Source: Saccharopolyspora shandongensis (GTDB lineage Bacteria > Actinomycetota > Actinomycetes > Mycobacteriales > Pseudonocardiaceae). From it: a stretch of DNA of 64,000 bases. Positions within the stretch are counted from its first letter, which is position 1; each line of letters opens with the position of its first letter. Both the position numbers and the translations under genes were made by a program. Shown here one piece after another: positions 9,525 to 16,484 of this stretch. The notes below the pieces were generated by a model. The model worked only from the letters and a program-made list of their open reading frames with translations. It ran no database searches and had not been told where the DNA came from. The stretch spans positions 95,443-159,442 of the forward strand of contig NZ_FNOK01000017.1 of NCBI RefSeq assembly GCF_900106995.1, in the 5' to 3' direction.

Positions 9525-9659
9525 TCAACAGGTGTTTCGAGCACGGCGCAGGGTCTGCGCGACGTGCGTCGTGACCGGATTGACTTGGCAGGTCGCGACT
9601 CCGCCGGCCGAACCGGCGGCGAGTCCATCGACCGTCCTCCTCGATCCGATCAGGTACAC
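9525..9659 (-). pseudogene. Possible remnant of sigma-factor region 4 C-terminus
   Basis: A short frame upstream of the CU044_5270-type gene ends with NPVTTHVAQTLRRARNTC and a stop 26 nt before that gene's start. The terminal TTHVAQTLRRAR resembles the recognition helix of sigma-70 region 4 or related HTHs (TVKTHVxxALRRAR). No recognisable region 2 or start codon precedes it. The position matches where an ECF sigma partner is expected. Evidence is thin; chance similarity is possible. Confidence 0.3.
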
Positions 9660-9853
9660 CCCGTTATCCGCACGAAAGCGAAATCTGGTTCACGCCCGAT
9701 GCGGCAGGCGGCATCGCGAGGGTGCAGTCGCCTGCGGCACGGGAAGACTTCGCGGCGGGTCGAGCGGAGCAGTTCGGAAGGCTCGCGGCCGGTCGTCCTG
9801 CGGTTCGAAGCGGCGAAAACGGGCGCTTACGCAATGTCCACAATGGATTTCGA

Positions 9854-11617
9854 TCAGTCGCGGGCGTGGGCTCCTGGGGAGCTCTGGGGCTGGCCGGATT
9901 GCGGGTGGTGGTGCCGTTGCGGGTGTCCTTGCTGCGAGCGCTGGGGGCCCGGTTGCGAGTGAGCGCCACGCTGCGCCGAAGTGCCGTGCGCGCCAGTGGA
10001 ACCCTGCTGGCCCGCCGAGCCGTGCTGACCAGAAGAGCTGTGCTGACCCGCAGAACTGTGCTGACCCGCCGAGCCGTGCTGCCCCGAAGAACCATGCTGA
10101 CCGTGGGCGGAGTGCTGGCGTTGGGGATTCTGCTGTTGCGGGGTTTGCGGCTGCTGCGGGCCGTGGGTCTGGTGGAGGATCAGCCGTTCGCAGCTGCGCA
10201 GTACCGTGCGGACCGCATCGCGGTGCGGCCGGTCGTGCAGCGGATTGACCGCCTGCTCCCGCCAGCGCGACAGCGCCGCCGCCGCTTCGTCGGCCAGATC
10301 CACGGCCAGGGCCGTCTCCTCCCGGCCGAGCCGCGCGTGTGGCGCGCTGCCGGACGCTCCCAGCAGCCGCTTCGCTTCCGTCTGCAGCGGACGGGTGAAC
10401 CGCACCTGCCCGGAATCCAGCGCCGACAGCAGCCGCAGCTCGTTCCACTCGTGCGCGTTCGCCAGCAGCCGCTCGAACTCGCCGCGCAACTGCTGCACGC
10501 CGGGTCGGGGATTCGCTCGAGACACCATGTCGACGGCCAGCAACGCCGACCGCGCGCGCAACGCGTCCTGCCGCTCCACGAACTGCTGGTGCACGGTCTC
10601 CTGCAGCAGGTTCAGGCCGCTCTCGTCGAGCAGTGCCGATTGCAGCTTCTTCCGCTCCGTCGCGCCGCTGCGGATCAGCGTCAACGCCCGCACGACGCCG
10701 TAGTGGCCGAACCGTTCGAGGAGGCGTTGCCGGGCCGGTCCCGGCGTCGATTCCATGGTGCTGTTGATGAATCGATCCGCCGAAAGCAGCAACGCGTCCT
10801 GGTCGTTCTGGGGGAGTCGCGCAACGTTGTGCAGCGCCATGAAGTCGTCGTCGGTCATCGTCGCCACGGCCTGTCCGAGCAGCCCTATCACCGGGATCAG
10901 GTGCTGTGCGAACGAACGCAGCGTGGGGTCGTTGCGGTAGCGGTCGGCGATCCGCTCGGCGGCCTCCAGCGCCTCCGTTCCGCCGCTGCCCGTCTCATCG
11001 GCGCGCGAGAACGCGACGATCGTGTTGATCGGCACGCACCGGGCGGTCTGCAACTCGTTGACGGACTGGAGGAACTGCAGGTCCGTCTGCCGCGGATACC
11101 GCGTCAGGTAAAGCACCGCGTCGGCCTCGGACAGGATCTGCGCGAGCGCTGAGCGGCCCGTCTCCTGCACCGCCGCGGACGCGACGCCGGGCGTTTCGAT
11201 CAGCGTGATCGCCTGCAGTCCCGGTGTCGGCGACTCGATGACCAGCCGGGACACCTCATCCGGCCGCCAGTGCTGCAGGTCGCGGATGGTGCCGGTGTCC
11301 AAAGTGGTCACCGGCACGTTCTGCACCGCGCCGTGCGGCGTGTGCACCAGGATCTTCGGTTCCGGCCCGTACTGGTAGAAGGTGCTGACCTGGGTGCGCT
11401 CCTCGGCGTCGGTGGGCGCGAGCTCCGCGCCGACCAGCGCGTTGATCAGCGTCGACTTGCCCGCTTTCACCCGCCCGCTGACGGCGATGCGCAGCGGCTG
11501 GTCCAGCCTCTCCAGCCGGCCGCGCAGCCACGTCGAGGTGCGCGGATCGTCCCGGTAGAAGGTCATGGTGCGGATCAGCAGCGCCCGGGCGCGCTCCAGC
11601 AGGGGATCGCCGCTCAT
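9854..11617 (-). CDS. Dynamin-like GTPase, IniC/IniA-type, with Gln/His/Ser-rich tail
   Basis: This is a 587-residue large GTPase. The P-loop GRVKAGKS lies at 48-55, a switch Thr region at TQVSTFYQYG, and the G3 motif in LIETPGV. The G domain is followed by a long helical region expected to form a dynamin stalk. From about residue 490 the sequence is low complexity (GQHGSSGQHGSAGQHSSAGQ-type repeats, then PQRHHHPQSG). It overlaps the stop of the preceding GTPase by ATGA, so the two are made together, as in IniA/IniC of mycobacteria or tandem DynA-type proteins. Membrane remodelling under envelope stress is the known role of the family; the tail is unusual. Confidence 0.85.
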   Translation of the reverse strand: MSGDPLLERARALLIRTMTFYRDDPRTSTWLRGRLERLDQPLRIAVSGRVKAGKSTLINALVGAELAPTDAEERTQVSTFYQYGPEPKILVHTPHGAVQNVPVTTLDTGTIRDLQHWRPDEVSRLVIESPTPGLQAITLIETPGVASAAVQETGRSALAQILSEADAVLYLTRYPRQTDLQFLQSVNELQTARCVPINTIVAFSRADETGSGGTEALEAAERIADRYRNDPTLRSFAQHLIPVIGLLGQAVATMTDDDFMALHNVARLPQNDQDALLLSADRFINSTMESTPGPARQRLLERFGHYGVVRALTLIRSGATERKKLQSALLDESGLNLLQETVHQQFVERQDALRARSALLAVDMVSRANPRPGVQQLRGEFERLLANAHEWNELRLLSALDSGQVRFTRPLQTEAKRLLGASGSAPHARLGREETALAVDLADEAAAALSRWREQAVNPLHDRPHRDAVRTVLRSCERLILHQTHGPQQPQTPQQQNPQRQHSAHGQHGSSGQHGSAGQHSSAGQHSSSGQHGSAGQQGSTGAHGTSAQRGAHSQPGPQRSQQGHPQRHHHPQSGQPQSSPGAHARD

Positions 11618-13419
11618 GCCGCGGTGATCCGGTTCTGCGTCAGCATCGTCGCGCGCCGCTGCAGCACCGCGAGTTCTTCCAGCTTCTGCCGGATCTCCCT
11701 GGCGCGCTGGTCGCGGTCGACCGCGCTGCGCTCCGCCGATCGCTTGATCTCCTGGATGGCCCGGCTGATCTCCATCTGGGCATCTTCGGTGATCTGCATG
11801 TAGTGCGAGTGCAGGCCCCGGTGGACGCCGCGGATGGCGTCCCGGGCCTCCTTGTTCACGTGGAAGATGACCTGCTCCACGTAGCGCTGCACGGCGGCCT
11901 TGGCCTCGGCCTGGCGGCGGCGCAGCCGCAGGTCCTTGTCCTCGCCGAGGCTCTTGAGGCCCAGCAGCACGCCCGCCGAGATCGACACCACGTTGATCAG
12001 CGGCAGGAACGCCGAGGTGATCAGGCCGAACATCAGCACGCCGCCGTAGGAACCGCGAAGACCGGTGAGGAACTGGTCGAAGCGCTTGTACTCCGAGCCC
12101 GGTGGCAGCTTCGGCTCGGGAACCTCGCCCAGCGGTTCCGGCTGGCGGAGCTCGGTCAGCGCGGGCAGGTCGCGGCCGTGCTCGGCGAGCATCTCCTTGG
12201 CGACCAGCTCGGCGAGCCGGGCCTGCCGGAGGTCCAACCACTCGAAGGTTTCGACGATCGCATCGGTGAGCCGCGCTTCGAGCCAGTCGAGGAACTCGTC
12301 CCAGACCACCAGCGGGTCCGCGGTTTCGAAGGCCTCGTTGACCTGGTGCAACACCGCCCAGCTGCGTTCCCGGAAGTCGAACTCGATGTCGGTGTACAGC
12401 TCGGAAATGCCGTCGTTGAGCGCCTTCTGCCAACGGGCGGAGACGCGCCGGAGGTCTTCGGCGCGGTGCTGCGCGCTCTCCAGCTCGATCAGGGTTTCGG
12501 CCGCGGTGCGCGGGTTCTGCGCCGCCAGCTCGGCGCGCAGCGCTTCGTTGACCTGGGTCAGCGCCTCGGAAACGTTGTGCGCCACCAGGCGTCGCGTCAT
12601 GTTGTCGTGCGTGCCCGCCATCTCCTTGAGGAATTCCAGCAGCGGCGGGAATCCGGATTCGGCGTTGAGATTGGCGTCCCTGGCCTGCATCGCGTGCATC
12701 CGGATGTTGGCCGAAACCGGGAAGATCTTGGCCGCTATCCCGGCGTTGTCCAGGTGTTTCCGGTTGACCTCGAGGACTTTCCGCCAGTGCGGCGTGCGGT
12801 CGATCTTCGGCAGCACCAGCGCGACGTTCGGGCACAGCGCGGTGGCCTGCTTGAGGAACGACAGCTCGTTGGTGGTCAGTTCCTGGGTGGCGTCGGAGAC
12901 CATCAGCAGCGCGTCGGCCTCGGCGACGACGGAGAGCGTGGTGTTGGTCAGCGACGAGGACACGCTGCCGACGCCGGGCGTGTCCATCAGCGCGAGGCCG
13001 TTCTGCAGCACGGCGCGGGGGATGCCGATCTCGCCGCGGGTGACCGGGCGGCCGTTCGCGATGGCGCGTTCCAGTTGCTCGCCGACCTGTTCTATCGGCA
13101 CCGGCACGCGATCCAGGGCGGCCGGGCCGTTCGTCGGCTCGTGCTCGATGAGCAGGGCGGACGGTTCGTCGGCGTACCGGACGAGGGTGGGCACGACGGT
13201 GGTGACGTCGTCGCCGGAGGCGCACACGGACGCGTTCACGATGGCGTTGACCAGGGCACTCTTGCCCTGCTTCGATTCGCCGACGACCAGCACGAGCTGG
13301 GTCGGGTCGAGCACGCGGGTGCGGATTTGCCGCAGCCTTCCGTGCAGATCAGCGCGTTGCTGCTCGGCGCATTCCGCAGTCGCGCGATCGATCAGTTCCA
13401 CCAACGCCGTCTCGATCAC
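11614..13419 (-). CDS. Dynamin-like GTPase, IniA-type, with membrane segment
   Basis: This 601-residue protein has an N-terminal GTPase: P-loop GESKQGKS at 47-54, DTPG at 146-149, and LPKID where N/TKxD is expected. A long helical middle follows, then a hydrophobic stretch YGGVLMFGLITSAFLPLINV near residues 455-490 that resembles the membrane-inserting paddle of bacterial dynamins and IniA. A basic coiled-coil end closes the protein. It is the first of two overlapping GTPase genes behind the IniB-like gene, the same order as mycobacterial iniB-iniA-iniC. A hairpin at 13531-13568 separates it from the IniB-like gene and may reduce read-through. Confidence 0.85.
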   Translation of the reverse strand: MIETALVELIDRATAECAEQQRADLHGRLRQIRTRVLDPTQLVLVVGESKQGKSALVNAIVNASVCASGDDVTTVVPTLVRYADEPSALLIEHEPTNGPAALDRVPVPIEQVGEQLERAIANGRPVTRGEIGIPRAVLQNGLALMDTPGVGSVSSSLTNTTLSVVAEADALLMVSDATQELTTNELSFLKQATALCPNVALVLPKIDRTPHWRKVLEVNRKHLDNAGIAAKIFPVSANIRMHAMQARDANLNAESGFPPLLEFLKEMAGTHDNMTRRLVAHNVSEALTQVNEALRAELAAQNPRTAAETLIELESAQHRAEDLRRVSARWQKALNDGISELYTDIEFDFRERSWAVLHQVNEAFETADPLVVWDEFLDWLEARLTDAIVETFEWLDLRQARLAELVAKEMLAEHGRDLPALTELRQPEPLGEVPEPKLPPGSEYKRFDQFLTGLRGSYGGVLMFGLITSAFLPLINVVSISAGVLLGLKSLGEDKDLRLRRRQAEAKAAVQRYVEQVIFHVNKEARDAIRGVHRGLHSHYMQITEDAQMEISRAIQEIKRSAERSAVDRDQRAREIRQKLEELAVLQRRATMLTQNRITAA

Positions 13420-13530
13420 GGCGTCGATTGTGGCGTGCCGGGACGAATAGAGAAACCCAAACGGCTGAACTCACATCCCAGGCGTGCACTGGGAGTGCCA
13501 AAAGTGCAAGTTTTCCGAGCGAAAGGCGAA

Positions 13531-13568
13531 GAATGCCGGGATCCACGATTCCGCGGATCCCGGCATTC
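13531..13568 (-). terminator. Perfect 14-bp hairpin between IniB-like and dynamin genes
   Basis: GAATGCCGGGATCC (13531-13544) and GGATCCCGGCATTC (13555-13568) pair without mismatch around a 10-nt loop, 16 bp after the IniB-like stop on the minus strand. The downstream T content is modest, so termination may be partial and serve to set the IniB:dynamin ratio. Confidence 0.6.
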
Positions 13569-13583
13569 AGTTGCTCACTGCGT

Positions 13584-14831
13584 TCAGAGCACGCCGTCCA
13601 GCGGCAGGGCGCTGGTCACGGTGTCGAGAGCGCCACCGGCGACGTCGCCGACGACCGGCAGGTCCTGCGGGGCCGCCAGCGGCAGGGCGGCGGTCGCGTC
13701 GTCGATCGGCAGGGCGTGGACGACACCGGAGGTGTCGCCGCCGGCGATGCCGCCAACGGTGTCGACCGCGGTGTCGACGACGCCGCCGACGACCGGGACG
13801 TTGCCCAGGACACCGGTCACGTTGTCGGTCACGTTGGTGATGTCGCCACCGGCGACGTTGGTGACCAGGTCGCCGGCGACCGGGATGTTGGTGGCGACCG
13901 AGGTGACGTCGCCGACCACGTTGCCCACGACCGGGGCGTTCGCGACGATCGAGGTGACGTCGCCGGAGGTCACGTTGGTGGTCACGTCGCCCAGCACGTT
14001 GGTGATGTTGCTGGCGATGTCGCCGACGACCGGGGCCTCGTTCACGACGTTGAGGACGTCGATGTTGGTCGAGTTGTCGACCACGTTGGTGACGTCGCCG
14101 TACACGGTGGTGGCGGCACCCGCGGTCAGGTCGACGCTGGTGTCGAAGACGTGCGTCGCGGTCTGGTTGACCTCGCTGACGGAGTTGCCCACCACGTTGG
14201 TGACGTCGCCCAGGGCGAGGCTGTCGCCGACCTGGCCGACGGTGTTGCCCACGACGCTGCCGATGATGTTGCCGTTGGCGATGTCGTTGCCGCTGGCGAT
14301 GTCGTGGATGCTGATGAAGTTGTGCGAGTCCGTGTGGTTCTCACGCACGTCGATGTCGACGTTGTTCGACGGAGCCGGGGTCGCCGGAACGGCCGGGACG
14401 GACGGGATGGTGGGCTCGACGTCGCCGTTCTTACCGAAGTCTTCGGCGGGGGCGGGGTTCTTCAGCATGCTCAGGTCTTCCTGCTCGTTCGGATGTGCGG
14501 GATGCAGTTGGTTGATCGCGACGTATTGGGTGCTCGCAGCGAACTTCTCGACGCTGCTCTGGAGTGAGCGGTCGTACTCGGTCACGACCTCGACCGGCGC
14601 GTAGTCGAGGACCAGTGACGTGGCTTGAAGTACATCCGTCGCGGTCATGCCCCCGAGGCCGGCTTGATCCAGCGTGGCTTGCGGATCAGCGTCGAAGGCC
14701 GATCGGGCTGCCGGGTCGCTGACGAGGCGCGTGAGGAACTCGTGCAGCGTCGGCTCGCCCGACGGGCCGGTGGTGGAGTGCGTCCCCGGGCTGGGAGTGG
14801 AGGACTCGGCCGCGTGCTGAGGGTTCACCAT
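13584..14831 (-). CDS. IniB N-terminal-domain protein with long VxGDVTxVV repeat region
   Basis: The 415-residue protein begins with an IniB-like N-terminal domain (about 25-85: LHEFLTRLVSDPAARSAFDA, then LDQAGLGGMTATDVLQATS). An acidic/proline linker leads into about 270 residues of degenerate repeats rich in Val, Asn, Thr, Gly and Asp (NVVGDVTSV, NITNVLGDVT, GDVTNVV). Such repeats suggest a stacked beta or fibrous structure. There is no transmembrane helix and no obvious Sec signal, as in IniB. The ATG follows GGGAGG. It is transcribed divergently from the Hsp70/LuxR pair and upstream of the two dynamins. The function of IniB is unknown even in mycobacteria. Confidence 0.8.
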   Translation of the reverse strand: MVNPQHAAESSTPSPGTHSTTGPSGEPTLHEFLTRLVSDPAARSAFDADPQATLDQAGLGGMTATDVLQATSLVLDYAPVEVVTEYDRSLQSSVEKFAASTQYVAINQLHPAHPNEQEDLSMLKNPAPAEDFGKNGDVEPTIPSVPAVPATPAPSNNVDIDVRENHTDSHNFISIHDIASGNDIANGNIIGSVVGNTVGQVGDSLALGDVTNVVGNSVSEVNQTATHVFDTSVDLTAGAATTVYGDVTNVVDNSTNIDVLNVVNEAPVVGDIASNITNVLGDVTTNVTSGDVTSIVANAPVVGNVVGDVTSVATNIPVAGDLVTNVAGGDITNVTDNVTGVLGNVPVVGGVVDTAVDTVGGIAGGDTSGVVHALPIDDATAALPLAAPQDLPVVGDVAGGALDTVTSALPLDGVL

Positions 14832-15116
14832 CGTTGGGCCTCCCGATGCTCAGCGGTTACTCGGCTGGGTGTCCGGGTGAGGTTGCGTGGTCCCTCACTC
14901 CGCTGTTGATCACGTTAGGGCGACGGGGCCCCCTAGCCATCGGGTACGACTCCTAGTTATTTGAACCTCTATTAGGGGATCCAGTAGGTGGCTCGTTGGG
15001 GGGTAGGTTGGGGCATCTGGCACCTGTGCGTAACCGAGTACGCGTTAAATTGTGTCCACCCTGGGCCACGCGGGCATCGCTCGATGGTGGCCGATTCGGT
15101 AACACGAAGGGATTGC
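14832..15116. promoter_or_regulatory. Divergent promoter region with clustered TAGGG half-sites
   Basis: This is the 285-bp non-coding gap between the IniB-like gene and the Hsp70-like gene. Five copies of a TAGG(G)/CC(C)TA core lie in 75 bp: TTAGGG (14915-14920), CCCCCTAG (14929-14936), TCCTAG (14951-14956), TTAGGGG (14972-14978) and GTAGG (about 14984-14988). CCCCTA and TAGGGG at 14930-14935 and 14973-14978 are inverted with respect to each other. A regulator binding here could control both directions; the LuxR-type protein of the divergon is the natural candidate. Confidence 0.5.
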
Positions 15117-16484
15117 ATGCCTTACGTCCTGGGCATTCATCTAGGCGCGACGGCGACCACGGCCGCCATCGCCCGCCGAGACGGCAGCCGGTGGTCGGCG
15201 GCCGTGCCGGTCCCGCTGGGGGCCGGGCCGGTGGTGCCGACGGTGCTGTGCAAGGTGCAGGACGGTTCGTTCGTGGCTGGTGAAGCCGCCCAGCGGCAGG
15301 AGATCACCCACCACGAATGGGTCGCCCGCGGCTTCACCGGGCGGCTCGGGGACGACCTGCCGCTGCTGGTGGGCAGCGAGTTCATCCCAGCGCAGCGGCT
15401 GGTCGCGTCGATGGTGGAGTGGGTGGCCGACGCGGTCGCCCACCGGCAGGGACATCCCGCCGAGCACATCGCCATCGCGCACAGCGCCACCTGGGGCCCG
15501 CACCGCACCCGGCTCGCCCACCAAGCACTGGCCCAGCTCGGGCTGACCGACGTGACGCTGGTGGCCGAACCGATGGCCGTCGCCCTGGACTACGCGGCCA
15601 AGCAACGGGTCGCCGAGCACGAGCCGATCGTCATCGCCAACGTCGGCGGCAGCGGCTTCGACGCGACGGTGCTGCGGCGGCGCGAGCGCGGGTTCGAGGT
15701 CGTCGGGTCGCCGCTGAACTCCGACCACCCCAGCGGCCAGGACCTGGACGACGAGATCTTCGCCGCCGTGCGCGCCGAGTTCGGCGACCGGCTGGACGCG
15801 CTGGACCTCGCCGATCTCAACCAGCGGGCCGCCCTCGCGCACCTGCGCGCGGAGTGCGTCCGGGCGAAGGAAGCGCTGTCGCACCAGCAAGGCGTGCAGC
15901 TGCGGGTGGAATTGCCCGGTGTGCGCACGGAATTCGCGTTGTCCCGTTCGCGGTACGAGCAGCTCGCCCGGCCGCACCTGGAGCGGGTTCCCGAGCTGAT
16001 CCTGCAGGCGGTGCAGTCGGCCACGCTCTCGACGGACGACCTCGATTCCGTCGTGCTGGCGGGCGGAACCGCGCGCACGCCGCTGCTGAAGCAGCTGGTG
16101 GCCGAGCGGTTGCAGCTGCCGCCGCAGGTCGACGTCGCGCCCGAGCTGGCCGCGGCCGGCGGGGCGGCGCTGGCGGCGGTGCAGGTGCTTTCCACCGACA
16201 CCGACCAGGGTTCGGTGGCCGAGACCAGCGTGCTGATGCGCATCGAGGGGTCCGAGGAGTCGTTCGACGACGACGCGGAACCGGTGGAGGCGCCGCGCCC
16301 GCCGGTCGACGTGGAGCCGCTGCCGCTGGAACCGCCGGACGAGGACCGGGCACGACGGATCAAGATCATTAAAATGTCGATCGCCGCCGTGTTGATCATC
16401 GGCGGACTGCTGCTCACCTTCTTCCTGCCCAACAACGCGCCGCTCGGCGGCGTCCTCAGCGCGATTCAACACATGCGCCAGTGA
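15117..16484 (+). CDS. Hsp70-like ATPase with C-terminal membrane anchor
   Basis: This 455-residue protein consists of an Hsp70-type nucleotide-binding domain: YVLGIHLGATATTAAI (phosphate-1), EPMAVALDYA, IANVGGSGFDATVL (phosphate-2, with Asn where DnaK has Asp) and VVLAGGTARTPLLKQL (adenosine motif). It lacks the DnaK substrate-binding domain. Instead an acidic/proline linker leads to one transmembrane helix (SIAAVLIIGGLLLTFF, about 420-438) and a short tail. The ATG at 15117 is chosen because upstream codons are not conserved in character. The stop overlaps the GTG of the LuxR gene. It could be a membrane sensor that signals ATP/ADP state to the regulator; this is inference. Confidence 0.8.
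   Translation: MPYVLGIHLGATATTAAIARRDGSRWSAAVPVPLGAGPVVPTVLCKVQDGSFVAGEAAQRQEITHHEWVARGFTGRLGDDLPLLVGSEFIPAQRLVASMVEWVADAVAHRQGHPAEHIAIAHSATWGPHRTRLAHQALAQLGLTDVTLVAEPMAVALDYAAKQRVAEHEPIVIANVGGSGFDATVLRRRERGFEVVGSPLNSDHPSGQDLDDEIFAAVRAEFGDRLDALDLADLNQRAALAHLRAECVRAKEALSHQQGVQLRVELPGVRTEFALSRSRYEQLARPHLERVPELILQAVQSATLSTDDLDSVVLAGGTARTPLLKQLVAERLQLPPQVDVAPELAAAGGAALAAVQVLSTDTDQGSVAETSVLMRIEGSEESFDDDAEPVEAPRPPVDVEPLPLEPPDEDRARRIKIIKMSIAAVLIIGGLLLTFFLPNNAPLGGVLSAIQHMRQ

Noticed and set aside
8452..14604. Very long plus-strand reading frames (for example 8452-10248, 9722-11152, 11803-14604)
   Set aside because: They lie opposite the CU044_5270, dynamin and IniB-like genes, which have clear motifs and correct codon bias. 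The plus-strand products are Arg/Gly/Val-rich without homology, typical antisense shadows in high-G+C DNA.
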